DNA from: Chloroflexota bacterium
GTDB lineage: Bacteria > Chloroflexota > Chloroflexia > Thermomicrobiales > UBA6265
Length of the DNA stretch: 17,363 nt
Direction of reading: 5' to 3'
NCBI GenBank assembly: GCA_023415845.1
Contig: JAEZJB010000141.1
Location: forward strand, 1 to 17,363
The notes beneath the pieces were generated by a model. The model was not told the origin of the DNA and made no database searches. It saw nothing but the letters and a program-made list of their open reading frames with translations. The position numbers were made by a program, and so were the translations under genes. Numbering within the stretch: position 1 is the first letter of the stretch; the number at the start of each line of letters is the position of its first letter. This document shows, one piece after another, positions 1-7,894 of this stretch.

Positions 1-1019
1 GGCCCGTTGGTCTGCTCAATCGGTATGGTGATCCTGGCGATGGATTCGGCGTCTCCGAAATTGGTGGAGGCGTCGTAGTACGGGATTGGCTCGCCCTGCC
101 ATGTCCAGGCCGGAAATGGCTCTCGATTGAGATCGCTCCAGTCGATCCCGGACTTGACAAGTCCGCTGCCGTTGACGCTGATCACGGCGCCCAGTTCGGG
201 GTAATGAGCTCCCAGGAGCAGTGCCAGTTCGGCGCCACGTGAGTATCCGATCACCCCGATGCGTTCGGGATCCACTTCCGGTCGCCGCTTCAACCAGGTG
301 ATGGCATTGGCAATGTATTCGAGCGGGATCTCCTCGAGGGCACTGGGCAGCCCCGTCGTGCCAAAGTAGGCAACTGCGAGTGTCGGGTATCCATGCATCG
401 CCAGCATGCCGGACGTGCTGCCTGTCGGGAGACCGCCTTCCGAGCCGCCGAGCACGATCATCGCGGGTTGAGGCCCGTCGATGCGCTCGGCGATGAAATC
501 AGCAACCAGATCCGGTGAGGCAATGGATTCGTGGATGTGATCGGCCGAGAGTCCAGTCCACTCAATCTGTGTCTCGGCAATCACCTGATCTTCTCGGAGC
601 GCCTGGAACGTGATGGTGTGATCGCCCATACGCGCACCCGGATTGAGGCTGTAGAAGGCTGCCCAGACGAGAGCCATTGGATCGGCCGCGGTAAATGAAC
701 CGTCCACTGGCGCCTGCGTCGATGTGTCGACGAACCCATATTCATCCGCTTCGTAGACGGCGCGGGACCTGCCATAAGTGGTGGTATCGTCCGCGATCAG
801 GGCCTCGATACTGATCGTTTCTCCCGGCTCCAGCCCTCCAACGCCAAGGACAAAACGCTCGTCGTAACGGGAACGCTCGGGGCGAACGCCGAGTTCAGGA
901 CCATACGCGACCGGCGAGGCTGTCGGAGTCTGGGCGGTTGCCGTGAAGGGGAATCCTGCCGCGGTCAGGGATCCGGCGACGAAGGTGCGGCGGCTGAGAC
1001 GTGTGGACATCGATGCCAT
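1..1019 (-). CDS. Tat-exported acyl-CoA thioester hydrolase/BAAT-like alpha/beta hydrolase (3' end outside window)
   Basis: The frame stays open from an ATG at 1019 to the window edge; about 339 residues are visible and the C-terminus is missing. The start is supported by an AAAGGA Shine-Dalgarno six bases upstream. Residues 9-13 read SRRTF followed by a hydrophobic stretch and an Ala-Thr-Ala cleavage site near residue 29, so a Tat signal is likely. Residues about 50-180 match the BAAT N-terminal beta-sandwich (GLEPGE, VDGSF, DPMALVW). Residues from about 190 on match the BAAT C-terminal hydrolase domain, with the elbow G-Y-S-R-G giving Ser260 as nucleophile. The Asp and His of the triad should lie in the missing part. 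Family members hydrolyse acyl-CoA or transfer acyl groups, but an exported copy would meet no CoA, so it more likely acts as an extracytoplasmic esterase. Family assignment is firm; substrate is unknown. Confidence 0.85.
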   Translation of the reverse strand, partial: MASMSTRLSRRTFVAGSLTAAGFPFTATAQTPTASPVAYGPELGVRPERSRYDERFVLGVGGLEPGETISIEALIADDTTTYGRSRAVYEADEYGFVDTSTQAPVDGSFTAADPMALVWAAFYSLNPGARMGDHTITFQALREDQVIAETQIEWTGLSADHIHESIASPDLVADFIAERIDGPQPAMIVLGGSEGGLPTGSTSGMLAMHGYPTLAVAYFGTTGLPSALEEIPLEYIANAITWLKRRPEVDPERIGVIGYSRGAELALLLGAHYPELGAVISVNGSGLVKSGIDWSDLNREPFPAWTWQGEPIPYYDASTNFGDAESIARITIPIEQTNG

Positions 1020-1130
1020 GCGCAGTCCTTTCAGAGTTTCGACTGGTCTGTCTATCCTACCTTGACTCGTCCGGCGACGAAGTTGGGCAGGGTTCGATTG
1101 GGGCGCCAGTCTGGCCATGGCGCGAGCCCA

Positions 1131-1928
1131 TCAGGCGCGGTGGCGGAACCCCCTAATGTCCCGGACCCAGCCACGCTTCGGATAGCTGGCGGGCGGTCGC
1201 TCGGCGGATGTCGGGAATTCGAAGAGGCCGAGCATCGGGAGCATCGGGTAGGCGACGCCCTGGTGGGCGTGGAAGACCTGTTCGCCGTCGACCAGGATGC
1301 GAGTTTCGGCGTCATTCCACTCGGTGCGGTAGGTGTGCCACTGGGTGGCATCGAGCGCACGCGTGGGGCGGATCATGTCGTCGGTGAGGGTGGGGTCGTG
1401 GTGGGCCTTGATGCCGAGACTGAGTTCGGATGACTCGGTGCCAATGGCGTTGCCAAAGAGTTCGACGACGCAGATTTCGCCGGAGTGGTCGGGGGAGTCC
1501 GCTTCAAAGCCGACCAGGAAGAAGGCCAGCATCGTGGTGTGGTCGAGTTCGGCTTTGAGGGTGGCTTCCATCGCCCCTTCGCGCGGAAGGAAGAGCCCCT
1601 GGCTGGCCTGGGGCGAGCGGACGACGAGCGGCTGTGGGCCGTGGCGATGGGGTCCGAGCGAGGAGCCGGCCGGTCCGGACCAGGTGCCCGACTGGATGCC
1701 GCTGATGCGGAGCTCGCCTTCTTCCGGGCGCCAGGGTGGTTGATCGGCGTCGATCCGGAGTTCGAGGCCATCGGTGCCAAGGCGGTAGCGGGCGGCAGAG
1801 CGTTCGGGGGTGGTCCAGTGCGGCACGTAGTGGGGGATCCACCGGGTGGGGTCGAGGTCTGCTGTCACGAATGTTTCGGTGAACGTGGGTGTCCACTGCC
1901 GGTCGGTCAAATCCGGTGTTGAGGTCAT
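1131..1928 (-). CDS. GH16-like (concanavalin-fold) protein with altered catalytic motif
   Basis: This encodes 265 residues. The ATG at 1928 is chosen because GGAGGG sits six bases upstream; the frame is open further upstream but that part looks random. The protein resembles glycoside hydrolase family 16 beta-jelly-roll proteins: an N-terminal strand region with FTETF and LDPTRW, aromatic-rich strands, and a central G-E-I-C-V-V-E-L-F-G. In active GH16 enzymes the motif is E-x-D-x-x-E, with the first Glu as nucleophile and the last as acid/base. Here E151 and E156 are kept but the middle Asp is Cys153. The later segments RTEWNDAETRILVDGEQVF and LGLFEFP are typical of the GH16 C-terminal half. 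There is no signal peptide, so it is probably cytoplasmic, which is unusual for a polysaccharide hydrolase. It may be a non-catalytic or modified-specificity branch. It sits 183 bases downstream of the serine hydrolase gene. Confidence 0.8.
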   Translation of the reverse strand: MTSTPDLTDRQWTPTFTETFVTADLDPTRWIPHYVPHWTTPERSAARYRLGTDGLELRIDADQPPWRPEEGELRISGIQSGTWSGPAGSSLGPHRHGPQPLVVRSPQASQGLFLPREGAMEATLKAELDHTTMLAFFLVGFEADSPDHSGEICVVELFGNAIGTESSELSLGIKAHHDPTLTDDMIRPTRALDATQWHTYRTEWNDAETRILVDGEQVFHAHQGVAYPMLPMLGLFEFPTSAERPPASYPKRGWVRDIRGFRHRA

Positions 1929-2048
1929 CGATTGCCCTCCGGTGAGCTTTTGCGCACTGGTGCACTCTGTTCTCCCAACGCGACGAGACCGCTGGTGTGA
2001 CACTCGCCGAGCCGTGCTGGGTTCCCGGTGCCGAGGCCGAAAGGAATT

Positions 2049-2087
2049 GTCCCGGGCATGCCGACGGTCAGCAAGCATCTCCGGGAC
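2049..2087 (-). terminator. Hairpin after the serine hydrolase gene
   Basis: Two 13-base arms (2049-2061 and 2075-2087) are complementary except for two positions, around a 13-base loop. It begins 25 bases past the stop of the gene ending at 2112. There is no T-run, so it is a terminator-like or mRNA-stabilising hairpin rather than a textbook intrinsic terminator. Confidence 0.4.
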
Positions 2088-2111
2088 CGAAGGCCAGATT
2101 TCCGGGTTGGC

Positions 2112-3734
2112 TCACTCGTGGCGGGTAAACGCGAGGTTGCGGACGCGACCATTGGAGAGTGTGAAGCCGGACACGGCGCCTGCTTCATCGCGCTGGAAAT
2201 CGAGGCGTTGACCGCCGTCCAGGTTGCCGCGGATGAAGGACCATGGTGTGAACGGCAGGAACGTCTCGTCGGCGTGTTTGCGGCGGCGGATGGCGACCGT
2301 CGCCTCGGTTCCGTCGCCATCGGGGACGATCTCGTAGGCCACGCCCAGTTCGTCGCTCCAGTAGATACCGGTGAGCGACTCGATCTCGGAGGGAGTGGGA
2401 TGCCACGGCTGAATGCGGTCCATGGTGATCTCTGCGCCAGCGAGCGAGACGCCAAGGTGGTCGAGATCGACGCCGTCGGAGATTGCCAGGCGGGCAGACG
2501 GCAGGGTGAAGACGCCGGGTGGGTTCTCGTTGAAGGCCGTCTGCTCGGTGCCGCTGTCGAGCCAGAGGCGGCCATCACGCGACGAGAGCACCAGGTGACG
2601 ATGGCCGTCTTCGCTTTTCCACATGCCGGCCAGTTCGGCATGCGTGGGAACATCCTTATCCGGCGATCGGACGATGGGCGGTCGGGAAGGTTCGAGCAGG
2701 TTGCCGAGGACGGTCTCGGCGACACGTTCGGTCAACTGGCCTGGCAGTGAATCGGAGACGTTGGAGAGGACTGCGACGGCGAAGCCAAGATCGGGCAGGC
2801 GGAGAAAGTCGGCACGATATCCGTGATCGGCTCCCGAGTGGCCGACGCGACGTTGGCCGCGCCATTCGGCGACCTGCAGTCCCCAGGCGTAGCTCATGGG
2901 TGAGCCGTCATTGAAGGTGCCTGGTGTTTGCAGCATGGCAATCAGGTCTGGGCCACCGACCTCGCCGGTGTGGAAATTGGCTTCCCATCTCGCGAGGTCT
3001 TCGACAGTAGTGAAGAGGCTGGTAGTGCCGACCACATCGAACTCCGGAATCGAGATCCGGTAGCCGCCGTTCTTCCGTGGTTGATAGGCCTGGGTGCGCC
3101 CGCGGACGATCTCGGCATGGTCGTCGTGAACATGCGTGCTGGTCATGCCGAGGGGGGCGAAGATCCGCTCGTGGGCGAACTCGCGGAGCGTCTTGCCGCT
3201 GACGCGGTGCACGATGACCGAGAGCAGGGTGTAGCCGGTGTTGGAATAGAGGTATTCGGTGTTTGGCGCGAAGTTGAGCGCTCGCTGACGCCGGACCAGG
3301 TCGAGGACATCGTCGGTGGTGACGAGATCCTCTTCGCGCCAGCCAGACATGTTGAGCAGGGACCACTGGTCGCGGAGACCGCTGGTGTGGTGGATGAGGT
3401 GACGAATGGTGATGGTTGGTCCGAAATCGGGGAGTTCGGGGATGTAGCGCCGGACCTCGTCGTCGATGTCGAGGAGGTTCTCGGCGGCGAGCAGGGCGAT
3501 GCAGGCGTCGGTGAACTGCTTGGAGATGGAGGCCACGTGGAAGATCGAGCCGGTGCTGAGAGGGATGTCGTGCTCGAGATTCGACATGCCGTAGGCCTGG
3601 AGGTAGACCGGCTCGCCGTAGCGATAGATGCCAACGGTCATGCCGGGGGTTTCCGAGGTGGTCCAGGGCTCGAAGATGCGGTCGACCTGCTCTCTGATGG
3701 TGGGAGCAAAGGTCCAGGAGGATGTGGCAGTCAT
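2112..3734 (-). CDS. Beta-lactamase-fold serine hydrolase (class C / PBP-like, PF00144) with C-terminal beta-barrel extension
   Basis: This encodes 540 residues. The three catalytic motifs of penicillin-recognising serine hydrolases are present and correctly spaced: S69-I-S-K72 (nucleophile and base), Y163-S-N165, and H299-S-G301 in place of the KTG triad. H-x-G is usual for the esterase, D-aminopeptidase and LACTB-like branch, so this is not evidence for antibiotic resistance. Residues 1-370 form the hydrolase domain. Residues about 375-540 look like one or two small beta-barrels with similar openings (LAGMWKSEDG and LTGIYWSDEL), as in D-aminopeptidase-like proteins. No signal peptide is visible, so a cytoplasmic peptidase or esterase is possible. 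The ATG at 3734 has only a weak GGAG about 12 bases upstream, so the start is less certain than the body. Substrate is not predictable. Confidence 0.88.
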   Translation of the reverse strand: MTATSSWTFAPTIREQVDRIFEPWTTSETPGMTVGIYRYGEPVYLQAYGMSNLEHDIPLSTGSIFHVASISKQFTDACIALLAAENLLDIDDEVRRYIPELPDFGPTITIRHLIHHTSGLRDQWSLLNMSGWREEDLVTTDDVLDLVRRQRALNFAPNTEYLYSNTGYTLLSVIVHRVSGKTLREFAHERIFAPLGMTSTHVHDDHAEIVRGRTQAYQPRKNGGYRISIPEFDVVGTTSLFTTVEDLARWEANFHTGEVGGPDLIAMLQTPGTFNDGSPMSYAWGLQVAEWRGQRRVGHSGADHGYRADFLRLPDLGFAVAVLSNVSDSLPGQLTERVAETVLGNLLEPSRPPIVRSPDKDVPTHAELAGMWKSEDGHRHLVLSSRDGRLWLDSGTEQTAFNENPPGVFTLPSARLAISDGVDLDHLGVSLAGAEITMDRIQPWHPTPSEIESLTGIYWSDELGVAYEIVPDGDGTEATVAIRRRKHADETFLPFTPWSFIRGNLDGGQRLDFQRDEAGAVSGFTLSNGRVRNLAFTRHE

Positions 3735-3889
3735 GGGTTGGTGGTCTCCGGCGTGATGGACGGGTGAGACGTTTACGTGTCGTCATGGTGGCAGATGAGG
3801 CCACCGCTGGCGATAGCTGGAGGTCTGCTGCGGCGGATGGAGACGTGTCAGGGGCGTGGTGCGGGAGGGTGAAATGGCCGAGCGCACGT

Positions 3890-3932
3890 CAACGACCCCG
3901 GGCGGGAACCTGGTTCCTGCCCGGGGTCGTTG
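3890..3932 (-). terminator. Strong hairpin ending the sugar-importer operon
   Basis: Inverted repeat with 21-base arms (3890-3910 and 3912-3932), one mismatch and one spacer base; the inner few bases form the loop. It starts 20 bases past the stop of the last permease gene and precedes the serine hydrolase start. No T-run follows on either strand. It probably marks the 3' end of the ABC operon mRNA. Confidence 0.65.
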
Positions 3933-3951
3933 GATGACGGAGAGGTGATCG

Positions 3952-4788
3952 CTACTTGACGCCGCTGAGGGCCACGCCTTCGACGAGCTGCTTCTGGAAG
4001 AAGAGGAAGACGATCAGGAGCGGGAAGGTCGCCATGTTGGCGGCGGCCATCAGGACCGCGTTGTTGGTGAAGTACTGACCCTGGAAGAGGGCGAGGCCGA
4101 CCGGGATCACGCGCATGTCCATGCTGTTCGTGACGGTCAGACCCCAGAGGAATTCGTTCCAGGACGAGAGCAGGGCCAAAAAGCCGAAGGCGGCGAGGGC
4201 GGGGCGGGCCAGCGGCAGGTAAATCTGATAGTAGATCTGGAACGGGTTGGCGCCTTCCAGTTTGGCGGCCTCGTGGAAGTCCCGGGGGATGCCGAGGAAG
4301 TACTGGCGGATCATGAAGACGCCGAAGGAACTGAAAATCAGCGGGATGATCAGACCCTGGTAGGTATCGAACCAGCCGAACTCCCGCATGATGATGAAGC
4401 GGGGCACGATCAGGACCTGGTCGGGCACCATGAGGCCGGCCAGGAGGATGACGAAGATGGCGTCGCGGCCAGGGAACTTCAACTGGGCGAAGGCGAAAGC
4501 GGCCACCGAGGCGATCGCGACCTGGCCGATGGTGCGGAAGAACGTAACGATGATCGAGTTGGCATAGATGCGGAGGAACGGAACGTTTTCGAAGACGTCG
4601 CTGTAGTTTTCCCAGCGGATGGTGTTCGGGATCAGGTTGGGCCGGACGGCGAACAACTCGTTCATCGGTTTGAGTGAGGTGGAGATGGACCAGATGAACG
4701 GGAGCATGAAGATGATGCCCAGCGTGAGCAGCAACGCATGGAGCCCGATGCGACCGGCCTGGTGACGGAAGGTGCGGTTGGTGGCCAT
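3952..4788 (-). CDS. Carbohydrate ABC transporter permease, MalG type
   Basis: This encodes 278 residues and is an inner-membrane subunit of a CUT1-family sugar importer. About six hydrophobic helices are visible. The cytoplasmic EAA loop is intact (residues 173-196, from EAAKLEGANP to LPLARP); this is where the ATPase docks. The N-terminal half keeps the typical STSLKP and NSIIVTFF segments, and the protein ends in VEGVALSGVK, a classical MalG-type C-terminus. The ATG at 4788 overlaps the stop of the upstream permease as TGATG, with a GGTGA about eight bases before it, so the two are translationally coupled. An alternative in-frame ATG at 4803 would add five residues inside the neighbour. 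The partner ATPase is not encoded nearby. Confidence 0.93.
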   Translation of the reverse strand: MATNRTFRHQAGRIGLHALLLTLGIIFMLPFIWSISTSLKPMNELFAVRPNLIPNTIRWENYSDVFENVPFLRIYANSIIVTFFRTIGQVAIASVAAFAFAQLKFPGRDAIFVILLAGLMVPDQVLIVPRFIIMREFGWFDTYQGLIIPLIFSSFGVFMIRQYFLGIPRDFHEAAKLEGANPFQIYYQIYLPLARPALAAFGFLALLSSWNEFLWGLTVTNSMDMRVIPVGLALFQGQYFTNNAVLMAAANMATFPLLIVFLFFQKQLVEGVALSGVK

Positions 4789-5732
4789 CAGTAGTTCACC
4801 CATCGCTTCTGCAGGCGGAACTGGATCAGCGTGAAGGCCAGGATGACCAGCAGCAAGACCCAGGCCACCGAGATGGCGTAACCCATCCGGAACGAGCGGA
4901 AGCCCTGGTCGTAGATGTAATAGACGATGGTCGGCAGATTATTCACTTCTCCCATTCTGGTCATCACATAGACCAGGTCGAAGACCTGAAGTGAATTGAT
5001 GATGCCGATGACAACGAGGAAGAAGGTGGTGGGCGTGAGCAGCGGCAGGGTGATATCGCGGAACTGCTGCCAGCCTCCGGCACCGTCGAGTGACGCGGCA
5101 TCGTAGTAGTCGCGAGGGATGGCCTGGAGCCCGGCCAGGAAAATGATCATTTCGTAGCCGACACCGCTCCAGAGCAGGACGATGACCACGGCGACAATGG
5201 CCCACCAGCGGTCGGTGAGCCAGTTCGGTTGGACCAGCCCGAGTTGGCCGAGGAACGAGTTGATCGGGCCGAACCCCGGGTCGTAGAGCCACTTCCAGAT
5301 GGTGCCGATCGCGACCGGCATGGTGATGACGGGCAGGAAGAAGAGGATCCGATAGAACGTGCGGAACCGCATCCTGCTGTTGAGGGCAATGGCGAGGCCG
5401 AGCCCGATGGTGATGCGCAGTACGACGTGGGGGATGGCGATGGCGAAGGTGTTGACCATCGACTCGCGGAACATGGGGTCGCGGAGGATCTCACGGTAGT
5501 TCTGGAATCCGACCCACACCGGCGACTCGATCATTCGCCATTGGGTGAAACCAAGGACGAACGACGCGCCGAGGGCGATCAGGAAAAAGATCGAGAATCC
5601 GATCAGCATCGGGGAGATCAGCAGGAAGGCCCAGCGTGCTTCGAGGCGAGCCTGACGCCCCTTCCCCCGGGCGGAAGGATTTGTGACCGTCGAGGTCGCC
5701 GGGATATCCAGACTGCTCATGGAGTGGCCCAT
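4788..5732 (-). CDS. Carbohydrate ABC transporter permease, MalF type
   Basis: This encodes 314 residues. After a polar N-terminus (residues 1-32) come six predicted helices, starting at AFLLISPMLIGFSIFFLIAL. Family hallmarks are the segments VGFQNYREIL and FRILFFLP-like FYRILFFLPVITMPVAIGT, and the EAA loop at residues 209-234 (YYDAASLDGAGG then LPLLTP). It pairs with the MalG-type subunit whose start overlaps its stop codon. The start is ambiguous: ATG at 5732 or ATG at 5720, neither with a clear Shine-Dalgarno. It lies about 90 bases downstream of the solute-binding protein gene, separated by two hairpins, so lower expression than the binding protein is expected. The sugar transported cannot be read from the permeases. 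Confidence 0.93.
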   Translation of the reverse strand: MGHSMSSLDIPATSTVTNPSARGKGRQARLEARWAFLLISPMLIGFSIFFLIALGASFVLGFTQWRMIESPVWVGFQNYREILRDPMFRESMVNTFAIAIPHVVLRITIGLGLAIALNSRMRFRTFYRILFFLPVITMPVAIGTIWKWLYDPGFGPINSFLGQLGLVQPNWLTDRWWAIVAVVIVLLWSGVGYEMIIFLAGLQAIPRDYYDAASLDGAGGWQQFRDITLPLLTPTTFFLVVIGIINSLQVFDLVYVMTRMGEVNNLPTIVYYIYDQGFRSFRMGYAISVAWVLLLVILAFTLIQFRLQKRWVNY

Positions 5733-5740
5733 CGCTGATG

Positions 5741-5757
5741 ACCGGGCGTTTCCCGGT
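5741..5757 (-). other. Small hairpin in the leader of the MalF-type gene
   Basis: A perfect 6-bp stem (ACCGGG and CCCGGT) with a five-base loop lies nine bases before the ATG at 5732. It could limit ribosome access, consistent with the lack of a clear Shine-Dalgarno. The effect is inferred, not shown. Confidence 0.3.
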
Positions 5758-5783
5758 GATGGCAGGTGACGCGAACAGGAGAT

Positions 5784-5812
5784 GACCGGGACGGCCGAGC
5801 GGCCATCCCGGT
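5784..5812 (-). terminator. Intra-operon hairpin between binding protein and permease genes
   Basis: Arms of 12 bases (5784-5795 and 5801-5812) with a single C/A mismatch enclose a tight loop of about five bases. It begins about ten bases past the solute-binding protein stop. There is no T-run, so it is better read as a partial terminator or an mRNA 3'-end stabiliser that keeps the binding protein in excess over the permeases, a common arrangement in sugar ABC operons. Confidence 0.55.
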
Positions 5813-5822
5813 GGTTGTGACG

Positions 5823-7142
5823 CTAGCCCTGCTGGAGGGCGGCGTTTGCGGCGGCGGCGGCCTCGGTGGCGATCTGGTCTGGCGCGATGTTGCCAGCGAA
5901 GCCCTCGATGACCTGCTCGGCCACGGCGCCCTGCCAGGCGGGGCCGACGGTGGGGTTCTGGGTGGCGACACCGTAGTCGGCGGCGTCGATGAAGACCTGG
6001 ACGTTCATGCCTTCGTTGGCGGCGATGTAGGCCTCCTGCTTGCCGGCCATGGCCGGAATGGTGGCTCCGGATTCGCCAAGGATCGTCTCGCCCTCATCGC
6101 TATGGAGGAACTTGACGAATTCGAGGGCGGCGGCTGGTTGCTGGGTGTTGGCCCAGATGACATTGGCCAGGCCATGGATGACAGTGGCTCGTCGCTTGCT
6201 GTAGGGCAGCGGGACCACGTCGATGTTGATGTCCAGCTTGGAATAGGTGCCGGCGCGGAAGGAACCGCCGGTCATCATGGCGACGTTGCCGGCCGGGAAG
6301 AGGGAGTCGGCGACGGGGTTGGCCTGCTGGATGGCGATGTCCGGGGTGAGGCCATCGACGAAGTAGTTGGCGAGGTACTCGAATGCTTCGGTGCCCTCCG
6401 GCGAGTCGACGATGCACTCGGTGAGGTCTTCGTTGAGGTAGACGGCATCGTTCTGGAAGACGTAGTTGGAGTAGTTCTCCTGGCCGCTGGTCTGCATGCC
6501 AGCGCCCCAGATGCCGTTCTCGGGATCGTTCATCTGCTCGGCGAGGGCGCGGAAGTCCTCCCACGAAAGATCGTCGCCCGGGTACTCGACGCCGGCGGCG
6601 TCGAAGATGTCCTTGTTGTAGTAGAGGGCGATGGTATCGAAGTCGCGGGGGACGCCGTACTGGACGCCATCGAAGGCGTATTCCTCAACCAGCGAGGTGG
6701 GGAGGAGGGAGGTGTCGATGCCGCCCTCGACGTTGACGATGGAGGTGATGGGGTAGAGGGCACCGACCGAGCCGTAGACCGGGACGTTGGCGGTGTTGAT
6801 CCAGAAGACATCGAACGTCTGGCCACCAGCGACGGCAGTCTGGAGCTGGGTCCAGTAGTCGGCCCACGGCACGATCTGCTTTTCAACGGTGATGTTGGGC
6901 TGGACAGCCTTGAACGCCTCGATCTGGGCGTCGATGGCTGCTTCCTGCGCGGTGTCCCAGAAGCCGTAGGAAATCGTGACCTCCTCACCGTTGTAGACCG
7001 GGGCATCGGACGCGGGAGAGGCGTCCTGGGCACCGGCGAGGCGTGGGAGACCGAAAGCGGTCACGGCGGCCGTGGCAGCGCTCGCCTGAACGACGCGGCG
7101 GCGACTGATGGCGGAGTCGAGGGACTTGCGAATGGTGCTCAT
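5823..7142 (-). CDS. Extracellular solute-binding protein, family 1 (sugar ABC importer)
   Basis: This encodes 439 residues. The ATG at 7142 is preceded by AAAGGGC about ten bases away, and a 5' leader of about 42 bases follows a good promoter. Residues 13-17 read SRRRV, followed by an Ala-rich hydrophobic segment and an A-G-A cleavage site at residue 38, so a Tat signal without a lipobox is likely. The mature part has the bacterial family-1 fold: VTISYGFWDT near the start, the segment FKAVQPNITVEKQIVPW, then GGQTFDVFWINTAN, YGVPRDFDTIALYYNKDIFD, GNVAMMTGGSF, and AALEFVKFLHSDEGE. These are characteristic of MalE/UgpB-like sugar receptors. Its role is to capture a sugar or glycoside outside the membrane and hand it to the two permeases downstream. 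Without a Cys anchor, retention at the cell surface must be by another route or the protein is free. Confidence 0.93.
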   Translation of the reverse strand: MSTIRKSLDSAISRRRVVQASAATAAVTAFGLPRLAGAQDASPASDAPVYNGEEVTISYGFWDTAQEAAIDAQIEAFKAVQPNITVEKQIVPWADYWTQLQTAVAGGQTFDVFWINTANVPVYGSVGALYPITSIVNVEGGIDTSLLPTSLVEEYAFDGVQYGVPRDFDTIALYYNKDIFDAAGVEYPGDDLSWEDFRALAEQMNDPENGIWGAGMQTSGQENYSNYVFQNDAVYLNEDLTECIVDSPEGTEAFEYLANYFVDGLTPDIAIQQANPVADSLFPAGNVAMMTGGSFRAGTYSKLDINIDVVPLPYSKRRATVIHGLANVIWANTQQPAAALEFVKFLHSDEGETILGESGATIPAMAGKQEAYIAANEGMNVQVFIDAADYGVATQNPTVGPAWQGAVAEQVIEGFAGNIAPDQIATEAAAAANAALQQG

Positions 7143-7190
7143 GTCGAAGATGCCCTTTCGTAATCGAAGACCGAACGGTGTACTTCCCGG

Positions 7191-7199
7191 ATTGTAGCA
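7191..7199 (-). promoter_or_regulatory. Extended -10 promoter of the sugar-importer operon
   Basis: On the minus strand the bases read TGCTACAAT, an extended -10 (TGn then TACAAT, one change from TATAAT). No convincing -35 is seen at the expected spacing, as expected for extended -10 promoters. Transcription would begin near 7184, leaving a leader of about 42 bases before the ATG at 7142. Confidence 0.5.
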
Positions 7200-7832
7200 A
7201 TAGAGGCAGGGAATCGCGCACCTTCGCGCTGATCGAGGTGCGGAGGGCTGGAAGCGGATGGCTGCAGCCTGAATGATGGTGAGGGGGAGCGGTGCTGGAA
7301 CATGCGCCATAAACAGCAACGCACCCACTGGCTGGGCGCGTTACCGGAACGCCTGAAAACAAGACGCTCTTGCCAATCCTCCATCTGGCATCTTCATATC
7401 CTGCTTTCTGGCAGGAATTGCGTCAATGGTTCAGGGGCGCCATTGGGATCGATGGTGCTCGTGTGGGCCATGTTCTGTCGTTGGGGGTCCGGTGGGCGAA
7501 GCGGGAGTGTGGTGGCGAGATGTGCATTGCACAAACTCAAAAACTCACGAACTCGACCTTGCCCGGATCCATGGGGTTTTGGCGGTGGAGTTTATGCGGA
7601 TTTGCGGAGAGATCCGGCGTTGGAGGGGCAAGATCGGGAGGGGTGAGAAGCCAGGTTCCTGTTCATGCCTATCTATCGTACGCATCGAACGGGCCAAATC
7701 CCGCCACTGTGCCCGAAATCTGCCGTTCGTTCGCCGCGATGCGACCAGCGGGGAGGTGGCTTCCAGTGAGAACGGGGCGTGAGCCATCACTGACCGACAG
7801 AGGAATGTGCTGACAGGAAGGGATTTCACCAT
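7200..7832. other. Gene-free stretch upstream of the sugar-importer operon
   Basis: No convincing gene is seen on either strand. The open frames here lack ribosome binding sites and have non-protein-like composition. It contains the palindrome at 7521-7533 and, next to it, three closely spaced copies of AACTC (7534-7554). Such a long upstream gap could carry operators for the importer operon or be degraded sequence. The GC content looks lower than in the flanking genes. Confidence 0.5.
7521..7533. promoter_or_regulatory. Palindrome, possible operator
   Basis: TGTGCATTGCACA is a perfect 6-bp inverted repeat around one central T. It lies about 325 bases upstream of the proposed importer promoter, which is far for a repressor site. 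The symmetry suits a dimeric regulator, but no regulator gene is present in the window and the site may be chance. Confidence 0.2.
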
Positions 7833-7866
7833 CATCGCCGCCCGGTCTCTCGATCGGGCGGCGATG
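7833..7866 (-). terminator. Hairpin ending the PqqD/membrane-protein unit
   Basis: Perfect 12-bp arms (7833-7844 and 7855-7866) enclose a ten-base loop, starting 28 bases past the stop of the two-helix membrane protein. There is no T-run. It fits the 3' end of the transcript that begins at the PqqD-Cys-rich gene. Confidence 0.6.
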
Positions 7867-7894
7867 TGCAGAGAGGGGAAGCGTTGTGGGGAGG

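Noticed and set aside
2112..3734. Serine hydrolase taken as an antibiotic-resistance beta-lactamase
   Set aside because: The third motif is H-S-G rather than K-T/S-G, there is no signal peptide, and a C-terminal barrel domain is present; this fits peptidase or esterase relatives.
5766..7163. Long plus-strand open frame of 465 codons opposite the solute-binding protein
   Set aside because: It is antisense to a well-recognised protein, is rich in Gly, Asp and Val from GC-biased third positions, and matches no family.
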